A stretch of DNA of 64,000 bases from Serendipita indica DSM 11827 (Eukaryota > Basidiomycota > Agaricomycetes > Sebacinales > Serendipitaceae), in NCBI GenBank assembly GCA_910890315.1, contig CAJVGD010000010.1, positions 930,001 to 994,000 of the forward strand. The letters are read 5' to 3'. The position numbers and the translations under genes are program-made. Position 1 is the first letter of the stretch, and each line of letters starts with the position of its first letter. This document shows, piece by piece, positions 11,545 to 22,284 of this stretch. The notes below the pieces were generated by a model. The model ran no database searches, was not told where the DNA came from, and worked only from the letters and a program-made list of their open reading frames with translations.

Positions 11545-11970
11545 CTCAAAGGGTAGAAAAGTGAGTAAAGAATGTGTATTAATAGCACAAATTGGCCACT
11601 AACCGTAAGAATGCAGTTGAAACAAACGTGGAAAAGGTCAAGGTGGAGCGCCTCCCCGTGTTGCGCCCTCTTGCACTGGCGATCGCCCTCCACACCAAGA
11701 ACTTCTTCTGGGCTAATTCTATGACAGCTCAAATCAGGGAAGCTTATGTCCAGAACCGCAGCTTGTGGACTCGGTCAGATCCAACTGTCCTAATTATAAA
11801 AAGTGAAAGTAAGAACCTTGAAAGAAGAGCTCTCTTACGATGAGACTTCGGACATTCTTGAAATATTTGTCGGCAGTGGGCCACTGATTTGCATAGCCAT
11901 TGCGTGATCAGGTTTGGACCCAACCATCACTGAGCCTTTCGTGTTTCCACATTGAAACCTTGTTTTAACC

Positions 11971-12075
11971 ATGAAATCGATGAGATGCTTACCAGTCGAA
12001 CTATGGCGAGAGATTTTCGAGCTTGCCGGCGCCATCAGGGAATCCAATCTATTGGATCCTCTACATGAGCCGTAG
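11971..12075 (+). pseudogene. F-box N-terminal fragment
   Basis: An ATG at 11971 opens a 34-codon frame reading MKSMRCLPVELWREIFELAG, which is a good F-box core (LPxELWxEIFxLAG). It stops at 12075, immediately beside the abrupt end of a WD40 array on the other strand. A full F-box protein would be several hundred residues, so this is a fragment. The position suggests that a rearrangement joined the start of an F-box gene to a truncated receptor gene. Confidence 0.5.
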
Positions 12076-15000
12076 AACCAGCGCACGCTCCTCCATCGAT
12101 TTCTTCGTATTTTTGAAGGCTGCCTCGTAGGCGATCTCACTTTTCTTCTTCGCGACGGCGTTGACCGACCCGCTATGGCCTTGGAGTGGCTCTCCCACCT
12201 GCTCACCCGTATCTGCGGCCCACAGTTGAATCGTCTTGTCCAAAGAGCCAGAGACGACTCGTGAGCCATCTGGCGAGAATGCGACGGCCCAGACCTTGTC
12301 GCTATGGCCTTGGAGTGACTCTCCCACCTGCTCACCCGTATTCGCGTCCCAAAGTCGAATCGTCTTGTCCAAAGAGCTAGAGGCGACTCGTGAACCGTCT
12401 GGCGAGAATGCGACGGTCAAGACCAAGGAGCCGTGACCTCGGAGTGGCTCTCCCATCTGCTCACCCGTATTTGCGTCCCAAAGTCGAACTGTGTCTTCTT
12501 CAGACCCAGAGACGACTCATGAGCCGCCTGGCGAGAATGCGACGGCGAATACCGAGTCGCTATGACCTCGGAGTGACTCTCCCACCTGCTCACCCGTGTT
12601 TGCGTCCCAAAGTCGAATTGTATCGTCTTCAGATCCAGAGACGACTTGTGAACCGTCTGGCGAGAATGCGACGGCCCTGACCAAGTCGCTATGGCCTCGG
12701 AGTGGCCTTCCCACCTGCTCACCCGTATCTGCATACCAAAGTCGAATCGTCTGGTCGTCAGAACAGGAAACAACTCGCGAGCCATCTGGAGAAAATGCGA
12801 TGGCGTTGACACTGCCTTCGTGTCCTCGAAGAACTCTTGGGAGCCCAGGATATGCATCCTCGAGCCCTCGAGTCACACTCAAGGCCCCACTATACTCGCT
12901 TAGACTTTCATTGCGTAGAATCGAGCTCCTTGGTGTAAACGGAAGCGCTGAGATGTAGACATGTGGGGCGCTGTCCTGAATTGGCACCGAAAACGCTATC
13001 AAGCACCTTCGTATATCGCTAATCCGGCTTTTAGTTCTCTCTTGGAGCTGTGACTCGTTTAAATGATTGGTACCTGTCAGGGTAGAGTACTCACTCCAAC
13101 ATGATACCCAAGAGCTCGCAGACCGGCGGTTGCTCGTGGCACGCCTCTAGTCAAGCTCAGAACCTCCATCCAGTACAGTACGTATGGACTCTGAATAATG
13201 TCACGAAATTCGTTTTCAAGCGTGCGTCGCCTGCTGTCGTCCGTTCCCGACACATGGAACAACCAATTGGAGCTTGCATATCGAAGTCTTCTTGGAATGA
13301 ATTTCGATACTCTTACCTCCAGGTCCGAGATCTGTCTGTTGAGATAGAAAGATGTCTCGATTCGACAGATGTTGAATTTGAGGCCCTCAGTTCGTGACTT
13401 GAGGCATCTAACACACCAAGATGCAGCCTGTCCATGTGCATTGACAACGTCCAGTATATTCTATTGCGACCACCAACAGTCGGGGGGACAGAGCGCCGTC
13501 GGAGATACTCAACAAGAGTTGGATGACGGAACTGGATCAGATTTGTACCCGTTTCCAGACTGAGTACGCTTCCTAGGTTCTTGATCAATGCATTGACACT
13601 TCCCCGCACTCCGACGTGCTACAAGGTCCTCCATGTCGTTCATCGTGAGTGGCTCAAACGCCACAAGAAGTAAAGCGAGCATGTGACACAGGACTGTGTA
13701 GGATTCCTTGTCTGTACGCTCGAAGACGAGGTCATATACCTCATCTATAGCTCCAGGTTCCTCTAAGGAAATCAGCCGATCATATATATCCTCCGGCGCG
13801 TTCAGGTTGGTTTCGTTGTTGAGCATCCTGCATGCAGTGCTTGCCCAAATGAACAGCCCATTGGCTTTTCCAACCAGTCGCTGTCTCTTGTCCTCTGAGA
13901 GGACTTGATTCAACGACTGATGTATGTAGAGTGCGATATCGTCAATGTTATCACCATGGCTGACATTGTGGAGGCGGTCCTCCATCTTGGATTTGATCGA
14001 GAGGGGCCCCAATACAGCTTCGATGACAGGGTCTGGGCGACTCGTCATGAATATCCTGAGATTCTTGCATTCTTGGACTGCAGTAGACAGAGTATTGAGA
14101 AGTTGTCTACGCTGTGGTCCAGATTTGCATTCGTCTACCGCATCGATGACGAGAATTACACGTCCTTGCTGGTGTTGGATGGGTCCAGCGACGAGTACTT
14201 GAAACTGTTCGTTGAAGGAGCTTCCCATGATAGAGGGATTTCGCACCACAGCCTGAGAAACATGCGAAGTAAGCTCGGGGATGTACTGAACCAGGTCTCT
14301 TGCTAACATCGAGCAGAGTTTCTCGGTCGTAGATGCATCGTTGCTTGCGATGGAGAAAAAGAATCGACCGCCTAGTTTCCCCCCCTTTTGCCATGACTCC
14401 ATCGCGGTCATTGCAACGGTGGATTTACCGGATCCAGGAATGTCGCATAGCCAGAATATGGGCTTTGCCAAATTGTCATCGGCCCAGTCGCAAATGGTCT
14501 GAAGTACCGCCTTACGCGTTCCTTCAAGACAGGTGTTGTGGACCGAGGATTGAACAAATGACACCAGTGGAAGCTGAAGTATAGCAGTTTTGTCCACTTG
14601 AATCGATTAGAAATATTCTCATGAGTAGTCTTCGGCCTTACAATTGTCAAGGATCGCCTTTGACTGTACGATGGCTCTTTCCGAGGTGGGTTCGCCCCTT
14701 GCTATGTCTGCATTTTGATCAGCGAAGTAGAGGTGGCGGGATAGCTACCAACTGCGGAAATCATCTTCTCGTACCCATTTCTCACGTATTGCTTCAGGCG
14801 CAGTGTTGACGTAGTCTTTGAGATAAAAGTGCACCGTCTTGTAGTCGTCGTTCTCCTTGGATGAGAACCGAACCAGATTGCGGTGATCCGTATGGAGAAC
14901 AATCGTCGTTGCATTGCGGTCACCGGCGATGACAGCCGATTGATGCGGGACGGTCTGTCGTTCCGTCAAGATATGATCCTTGAGTAGGAATAAACTCACA

Positions 15001-15917
15001 AGTTCTAATCGACTGGACATAACATAATCCTCGCAGAAAGAATACGCTGCTGATCTTTTCGCTCGCCGCGACCCAGTCTTTCTGAATGTTCTCGAGCTCT
15101 GGCGAATGAGATTGAAGATCTTTGAGAATAGCGTCTGTCGTTTCCATGTACAACGACAATACGCGATTGATACCCTCGAGGAAAGTCGTACTTTCGACGC
15201 CGAAGTGTGGAGTCCCAAAGAATAAGACTGCATGCGTGGATACTAGAATATCCCGGAGGTCACCCTTTGATTCCAGGCTCTGATTGTGACAGATAACAAG
15301 AGCCTACGAGCGTGTTATGTTAGAAACCGGTTTCTCAGAGCTTCGTGTTACGAACCCGCTTGAGAATGATACCCCCTATGTTATGCGCAACGAAAATAAT
15401 GGGACGTTGGTCGTTGGTTAGAGAACGCCAAACGAGTAGAGGCAGAGCTCACCTGAGGAGCATCTTTCCGTATCCTTGCTAGCGCATTGGCTAACCCACC
15501 AACGTGTCGACTGATCGCTGAGTGGATACGCATTCCCGACTGCGGGTGTCGGCATCATATCCATAACTGAGGATTCGGACACTGGGCAAGTCGAAAGCCA
15601 AGAGATCACGCAGCCAACAAACTTGATCGTCCGTCATCCACGTCTTCTCTCTATGTCCTTGTAGACCATGAATGGCGACGATACTGCACAGGGTTAGCGG
15701 GTACGCCCCCCCCAGCGGCGAGCACGCCGTGTAGAAGGTGAGTGACTTACTCGACGACAGGATTGACTCCAGGAGCAATCTCTAGAAACCCAAGATGATC
15801 TAGCTTCAAAGGTCTTGAGTCTATCTTCGATTCGGGCTCCAAAGGCCGCTTTGATTTGCGCTTCGAGGCTGACTTCGTGCTGGTCTCTGAACGGTGAACA
15901 GACATATGTTGGCCCAT
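12061..15917 (-). pseudogene. Alpha/beta-hydrolase-NACHT-WD40 receptor, decayed (copy A)
   Basis: On the minus strand, from 15917: a start MGQHMSVHRSETS, a lipase-like alpha/beta-hydrolase (VAIHGLQGHREKTW, RILSYGYDADT, FVAHNIGG, VLFFGTPHFG), then a NACHT domain with Walker A CDIPGSGKSTVA and Walker B VILVIDAVDE (14597-13509), a helical region with FRHPTLVEYLRR, and five full plus one partial WD40 repeats ending at about 12155. The hydrolase exon links to NACHT through a short exon (ARGEPTSERAIV). This is the SesB-like/NACHT/WD40 layout of fungal NOD-like receptors. Several breaks are seen: a shift and a missing splice acceptor in the hydrolase, two shifts after NACHT, and a stop inside the third WD40 repeat where sister repeats have Arg. 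The array then ends in unrelated sequence. The catalytic serine position of the hydrolase (AHSxGG) is Asn. NACHT is closely similar to copy B. Confidence 0.8.
12155..12835 (-). repeat. WD40 repeat array of receptor copy A (five and a part)
   Basis: Units of about 129 bp encode 43-residue WD40 repeats, for example GHSDLVRAVAFSPDGSQVVS followed by GSEDDTIRLWDANTGEQVGE. The sixth unit stops after GHSGSVNAVA. The units are more like each other than like those of copy B (GEQVGE versus GxPLGEPL), which suggests array-wide homogenisation within the gene. Confidence 0.8.
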
Positions 15918-16092
15918 GACGATCTGGAAATTGGAAGATAATGCGAGATGTTCGTCAAGAGCAAACGAGTATCAGATGGCGTGCACGACGGAGATGGTCG
16001 GGGACAGGCAAGAGTTAATTGGCGGTCCGCAGCGCTAGACTCTGGCACGGACGAATAGCACCAGAGAACAATGCACTAGGAATGTAGAGGGT

Positions 16093-16830
16093 CTACGCCT
16101 CGTCACCAAAGGAGAGTAGCGCCTTGACGGGCTTCTTCTTCACCTTTTCCTCCTTTTTGGTCTTCTTCTTCGCCGGCCCTTGGTCATTTCCCCTACTAGT
16201 CTGTGCATCATGTCCGTCTTCCCGGCCACCTACTGCTAGTTTTCGCTTTGCGCCAGAGGGACGCCCACCGAGCTGAACAGACGACTTTGGTTCTGCCTTG
16301 GCCAGCTTCTGGGTCTCGACATCACCCTTGGGCACAGAGGAAGTCGCAATCGACAAGTCTTCGTCATTGGGGAGAGGCGACAATCCACGAGCTACACTCT
16401 CATTAGGACCAAACACCAGAAGAGCAACGTGCCCTTTCGTCATTCGTTCTCCACTTCTCCGCTCAAGTGTTCGCCCTCCTTGAGCACAACGACCAAAGGT
16501 GCCTCATCCCATCTTCTATCCTCTTCTCCTATCGCTTCTTCTCCTGTACCTTTGCCCGCATATCGCGCTCTTCGCTCCCATCCATATCTCACGAACAAAC
16601 TGATTCAAACTGACTCCACCACTATCACCACCTTCATAAAGAGAGTCGTGTTGATCTATATCCAGCTACTCGTCGTCATTTGCAATCGCCGGTGTGTCCT
16701 CGTCGGCTGCACCTCCACGACGCCCGCTCACGCGCGCCTGAAAGGCTTTGAGAACGCTTGGTTTCTGGTCTTGAAGCGCAAGACCACACGTGAGCTGTTG
16801 GCATGTGTATTTTTTCTGGTTTAGGCCTCG
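16093..16830 (-). pseudogene. DUF4604 (KIAA1143-like) gene, decayed duplicate
   Basis: The minus strand is a close copy of the intact DUF4604 gene at 22285-23047. The C-terminal exon is almost unchanged (GDVETQKLAKAEPKSSVQLG, KKKTKKEEKVKKKPVKALL), and the N-terminal part is recognisable (LTCGLALQDQKPSVLKAFQA). The original start MPPKQKEY has been lost and the frame is broken between the two halves. It lies 175 bp before receptor copy A, just as the intact gene lies before copy B, so it marks the other end of a duplicated segment. Confidence 0.75.
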
Positions 16831-16930
16831 ATTTTTTTAAATCTTAGGTTGAAACCTCGAAAGCTTTCACACTGCTGGTCGCAAATAGTCCTAAACCTGT
16901 CACAAGTGTAACGTTTAGCCGTGGGAAAAT

Positions 16931-16985
16931 GGAACAAGCCGGATTCGCACCGACTTAGCCGTCAGACCACTAGACTATAGTGTCC
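16931..16985 (-). other. tRNA-like sequence, possible SINE head or tRNA relic
   Basis: Read on the minus strand, this 55-nt stretch has an exact match to the tRNA A-box consensus (TAGTCTAGTGG) and a B-box-like GGTGCGAATCC with one mismatch. The T-arm would pair GTCGG with CCGGC around a 7-nt loop, and the ends (GGACA / TTGTTCC) pair partly. The space between the boxes is too short for an anticodon arm, so it is not a working tRNA. A tRNA-derived SINE or a truncated tRNA relic would both fit. Confidence 0.35.
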
Positions 16986-17176
16986 CTCTTTTCCCTCTAA
17001 TGCGTTACAGTTCCTATATACCCCCGTTACTCAGGTAATCCTAACCTGGTCGGCCGGGTTCTGACCTGTAAGGTGACCAACCCTTACAACAAGTGACTTG
17101 ACAAGGTAACATTGCTCCCACTCTCTTATCCTTTACGCGTCGTACATTTATGGAATACAGATGTTTCATGTAACCA

Positions 17177-20100
17177 CTAGATAGCGTCTTTTCGAACATT
17201 TATCCAAGAGGTCCCGCATCGAAAGCGAGTAAAATCGAGTCTAGTGGCACGCAAAGGGCTTGATGTTGGTATAGTTAGGACGGGGCGCGGAAACTGGAGT
17301 CCATGTCGATTGCCTGGTGGTACCCAAAAGAGACGGCGTCCGGAAGAATGTACCCAGCCATCGTGTAAAAGGAAGCACTCTGGGAATCCAGGGACAATGA
17401 TTCCTAGGCCAATGGGTTGTAGATCTTCCGTAGACATTCTATCGTCCTGGCTGTGTTCAATTGACTGTGAATCTAGTTTCATTTTTAATGTAAGTCATAT
17501 GATCAAGAATGGCCCGGGCTATGCTCACTGGCGTTTATGTCCCATAAATGTATTGTCTTATCAGACGAGCCAGAGACGATGCGTGAGCCGTCTGGTGAAA
17601 ACGTGACGGCCCAGACCGAGTCTTTGTGACCTCGAAGTGGCCCTCCTAGCGGCTCTCTAGTGTGTGCGTCCCACAGGCGAATGGTCTTATCGGCGGAGCC
17701 AGAGACGATCCGGGAGCCATCTGGCGAGAATGAGACGTCTAATACCCAGCCTTTGTGATCTTTAATTGGCTCTCCTAGCCGCTGTCCGGTCTCCGTGTCC
17801 CACACACAAATTGTGTTGTCCTTCGACCCAGAGACAATTCGTAAGCCGTCTGGTGAAAATGAGACTGCCCAGACCCAGTTTTTGTGGCCTGTAAGCGGTT
17901 TCCTTAGTGGGTTTCCAGTTTTCGCGTCCCACAGACGAATCGTCTTGTCTTTCGAGCCAGAAACGATCTGTGAGCCGTCTGGTGAAAGTCCGACGCTCAA
18001 GACCGATCCTCCGTGACCTCTTAATGGCCCTCTTATTGGACGTTTTGTGCCAACGTCCCATAGGCGAATCGTCTTGTCCCCCGAGCCAGAGACAATTTGT
18101 GACCCGTCCGGTGAGAATCTCACCGCCCAGACTGAGTCTCTGTGATCTTTTAGTGGCTCTCCTAGTTGTTTCCCGGTCGTTGTGTCCCATAGACGAATCG
18201 TGGTGTCAGACGATCCGGACACAATTCGTGACCCATCTGGCGAGAATCCGACGACCAAAACCGATCTTTCGTGACCTCTTAATGGGCCTCCTAGTGGATG
18301 TCCAGTGTCTGCATCCCACACACGAATCAGCATGTCCTCCGAGCCAGAGACGATTTTCGATCCATCTGGCGAGAATACAACGGCCGTTATCACGTCATTG
18401 TGCTCCTGTACTGACTCTCCGAGTGGTTCCCCGGTCTCTGCGTCCCACAAACGAATTATCATGTCCTCCGAGCCAGAGACGATTCTTGATCCATCTGGTG
18501 AGAACCTTATGTCCCGCACCGATTTCTCGTGACCCTTCATTGGCTCCCTTATTGGCTGTCCAGTTTCTACATTCCATAGACGAATCGTCCCGTCGTCCGA
18601 GCCAGAGGCCACCTTCGAGCCGTCTGGTGAGAATACGACGGCAAAGATAAAGCCTTCGTGACCTCTCAATGGCTCTCCTAACACTTCTGCAGTATCTGCG
18701 TCCCACAGACGAATGGTCTTATCGCGCGAGCCAGAGACAAGTCGTGAGCCGTCTGGCGAGAATCCGACGGCCAGGACCCAACCCTTGTGACCTCGTAGCG
18801 GCTCTCCTAAGAGTTGTCTCGTTTGTGCGTCCCACAGATGAATCATCTTGTCCTTCGATCCGGAAACTAGCCGTGAACCATCTGGGGAGAATGCGACGGC
18901 CAAGACTGGTTTCCTGTGACCTAGAAGTGGCTCCCCCAAAGGTCTTCCAGAATCCGCGTCCCATAGACGAATCGTCATATCATCTGAGCCAGAGACGATT
19001 CGTGAGCCATCTGGCGAGAATCCAACAGCCCTGATCGGTCGCTCGTGACCTCGTGTTAGAGTCAGTTCTTCTCCTGGTTGTTCCTCTAATGAATCTCCCA
19101 ATGGCTCTGTCGGTCCATCGACCATCGAACATCCTCCGAGTGGGCGTAAATTCTCCGCATCCCATAGGCGAATGGCGTATCCTGTCGATCCGGAGACAAT
19201 TCGGGAGCCGTCTGGCGAAAATGCCGCCGCCAAGACCGGCTCACTCTGCCCTCGGAGTGGCTCCCCCAATGGCTGACCGGTATAGGCGTCCCATAGTCGG
19301 ATCATGCAGTCTTCCGAGACAGAGATAATTCTTGAACTATTTGGCGAGAACGTCACGGCGACGATCGAGCTTTCGTGACCCTCTAAGGTTCTGGGGAGCT
19401 CGGGATGTACCTCTTCTAGGCCTTGATCTACAGTGATGGCATTCGGATAGTGAATACTACCTTCATAATGTAGTATCGACGCTTTGGGTGTGAATCGGAG
19501 GGCAGAAATGTATATGTGTGGGACACTGTCCTGGATCGGCACCGAAAACGCTACTATAAACCTTCGGATCTCGTTCAACCTGCTCCTGATTCCCTCCTCA
19601 ATCTTTACGCGATGTAAGCGATGAAATTCGTCGGAATGGAGGACTCACTCCTGAGTGGCTGGTAACAGTTCGAAGGCCAGCTATTGCTCGTGACAATCCT
19701 CCATTAAAACTTAGAACTTCCATCCAGTATAACACATATGGGACTTGGATAAAATTTTCAAGACCTTGTTTGAACGTGCGTCGTTGGTTGTCGTCAGTTT
19801 CCGCCAGATGAAACAACCAATATGAGCTAGCATATCGAAGTCTTCCTGAAATGAACCTTGACACCCTAGTATCAAGATCTGGCACCTCTCTGTTTAGATA
19901 GAATGATGATTCGAGTTGACATATGTTGAACTTGAGACCGTCAGTCGGTGACTTGAAGCATTTGAGGCACCATGATGCGGCTTGACCATGTGCTTTGGCG
20001 ATATCGAGAGAAACTCGATTGCGTTTTTCGACTGATGAAGAGTGGGAGCACCGTCGAAGGTATTCGACCAAAGTCGGGTGACGGAATTGGATCAGTTTGG

Positions 20101-21944
20101 TACTTGCAGTCATGCTGAGTACGCTCCCCAAGTTCCGAACCAGCGCATTTACATTCCACCTGACTCCAACGTGTTTGAAGATGTCATCCAAATCATTGAT
20201 GTGGAGTGGTTCGAATGCTGCAAGCAACATAGCGAGCATGCTGCACATGATTGTGTAGGATTTGGGATCTGTGCGCTCGAAAACAAGGTCATATACACCA
20301 TCTATATCCCCAGTCTGATCTTCTGAGATCAGGCAATCATAGATGTTCTCGCGGGAGTCCAACGTGGTTTCGCTACTGAGCATTCGGCAGGCAGTGCTTG
20401 CCCAGATGAACAACCCATTGGCCTTTCCTACCAATCTCTGCATTTTTTCCACTGGTAGTACACCATTTAGTGAGTGATGCACATATAAGGCGATGTCACT
20501 GAGGTTATCAGGATGTTCGACATCATGGAGCCGGTCCTCCAACTTCACTTTCATCGAGAGCGACCCCAACACATCCTCGATAATGGGGTCTGGCCGACTT
20601 GTCACGAATATCTTGAGGTTCTTGGTTTCTTGAACAGCCACAGAAAAGGTATCGACAAGCTCTCTTCTCTGTGACCCAGATTTACATTCGTCCAGAGCAT
20701 CAATGACAAGGATTACCCTCCCTTGTCGATGGTTGACAGGATTGGTAATGAGCATCTGAAGCTGCTCATTAAACGGACTTCGCATCAAAGAAGGGTTTCG
20801 TTTCACGGCCCCGGCGATATGCGGCGCGAGCTCAGGAATGTACTGAACAAGGTCTCTCGCTATTGTGGAGCAGAACTTGTCGGTGGTTGATGCATCGTTG
20901 CTTGTTATGGAGAAGAAGAATTGGCCACCGAGCACACCTTCCTTCCTCCATGACTCCACTGCGGACATTGCGACTGTGGATTTGCCAGAGCCAGCTATGT
21001 CACAGAGCCAAAGGATCGGTTTCTCTGAGGCATCGTTGTTGGCCCACTGCCAGATTGTCTCAAGGACAGCTTCACGCGTCCCCTGCAGGCATGCATTGTG
21101 GACAGAAGATGCAACAAATGCTACCGACGGTAGCTGGAGTATAGCAGTGGTATCCACTGGGGATAGTCAGCAAGTGTCCCGTACCAAATTCCAGCCTACC
21201 ATCTGCGAGGATTGTTTCTACGTTGGTTTTGGCATCCCGTTCGATTGCCTGAACACGCAGCGCGGTCAGAATTCCCAGTAACTCCTGCGTCTGTAGTGAG
21301 CTCGCGGAGAATACTGATAAAGCTCGCACCATAAATCTTCTGTGCTGATCTTCAATGTCCCGATTAAGTTTAAGAATTTCCCCTGTGTCAGCCTTGAAGT
21401 TAGATAGCGCTTTGAAGAAGCCGACGACTTTGTTTTCACTGCGTTTCGTCTGTAGGTCAACAACAGTAGCAAGCATATCTCGAAGAAATCTGTATCTCTC
21501 AGACTACGAAAATCGAGTTGTACCATTCACGTACTCGACATAGTGGTTGAGTGGCTGGCTAAACGCATGTTCGATGGCCTGTGAAGGATAGGACTGAAAC
21601 AGGGGGATTTGTTGCTCAAGCGTGTCCAGGTATTGCCCCAGACGATGTGTTAGATCGATCCATTCTGCTTCGTTGTGGTCCATCGCCTTTCCTTGTGGTT
21701 AGCGGAAGCGGCACCGGCATCGCCACCTTACCTGTAGCACTTCGAGGATAGATTTTGTTGTTCGACAAGCAGCCTTTAGAGGAGCGAGTACACTGATTGC
21801 CTCAGCCGCGTTGGCCGCTACATCAAGGCCCAGGTTCAGTGTGTCGTACATCTGACCCTTTTTGCTTGATGAGTGCCGCACGGTGGACGAAGGCTCCGGT
21901 ATATTTGCAGCTTTGCGCTGCTTCTTGGACTTTGGGGTCGACAT
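17177..21944 (-). CDS. NACHT-WD40 NOD-like receptor, intact (copy B)
   Basis: Six exons (21944-21732, 21686-21535, 21489-21200, 21156-19649, 19602-17529, 17472-17177) sum to 4533 nt, 1510 residues. The N-terminus is a helical domain of the kind found in agaricomycete STAND proteins (LNLGLDVAANAAEAISVLA). NACHT starts near residue 230 with Walker A CDIAGSGKSTVA and Walker B VILVIDALDE, then SRPDPIIE and FRHPTLVEYLRR. Fourteen WD40 repeats follow, enough for two seven-bladed propellers, and a short tail (GWVHSSGRRLFWVPPGNR) seen in related receptors. NACHT ATPases oligomerise after the repeats bind a ligand; related fungal receptors trigger non-self recognition and cell death. No known executioner domain is seen at the N-terminus. 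Codon joins are consistent at all five introns, so the gene looks functional. Confidence 0.88.
17535..19385 (-). repeat. WD40 repeat array of receptor copy B (14 units)
   Basis: Fourteen units of about 129 bp encode the pattern GHxxxVxAVxFSPDGSRIVS-GSxDxTIRLWDAxTGxPLGxPL. Unit 2 is extended by about 30 residues. The differences between units are concentrated in the residues after GH, around the V-x-A-V strand and in the A-x-T-G-x-P loop, the surface positions thought to read ligands in HET-E-type receptors. Strong DNA similarity among units allows unequal exchange. Confidence 0.9.
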
Positions 21945-22284
21945 GACAAAGATGGACGACTCCAAGATGCACTGCCAGCTCGGCAACGTGCGTTGTGCAG
22001 CACGGCACCAGGAATATAGGGCTCATATAAGTAGCACAATCCACCGTATTTGTCAAATCCGCCTCATCTATGCACGAACAAGGCGGGCCACTCACGCGAA
22101 CCTGCCTCCCGTTGTTAGACTCACTTACTACGGCGTACCGCAATAGAATAGTCTGCTCCGTTGCGAGCAAGAACAGACATTTTGGTTCTGAAAAACTGGT
22201 CATAGGAGTCGATAGATATCAGGGGGTTAACGAGTGTAGATGACCCGAGGAGTGTGCGTTAACGCAAGCATGAGTTCATAGGAT
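21945..22284. other. Intergenic, promoter of receptor copy B
   Basis: This 340-bp space lies between the receptor start and the DUF4604 stop on the same strand. It should hold the receptor promoter and the DUF4604 3' end. A TATA-like TTATATGAG lies on the minus strand at about 22022-22031. Open frames here have no recognisable content. Confidence 0.45.

Noticed and set aside
11592-11843. A small plus-strand frame beside the Ser/Pro-rich gene
   Set aside because: No domain, poor start context, and it overlaps the probable promoter of the minus-strand gene.
16931-16985. A functional tRNA gene
   Set aside because: The distance between A and B boxes leaves no room for an anticodon arm, and acceptor pairing is incomplete.
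17535-19385. Regular direct repeats taken as a possible CRISPR-like or satellite array
   Set aside because: The 129-bp period and conserved reading frame are those of WD40 repeats in a coding exon.
21823-22203. A 126-codon minus-strand frame before receptor B
   Set aside because: It overlaps the first receptor exon in another frame and has no recognisable domain or start context.
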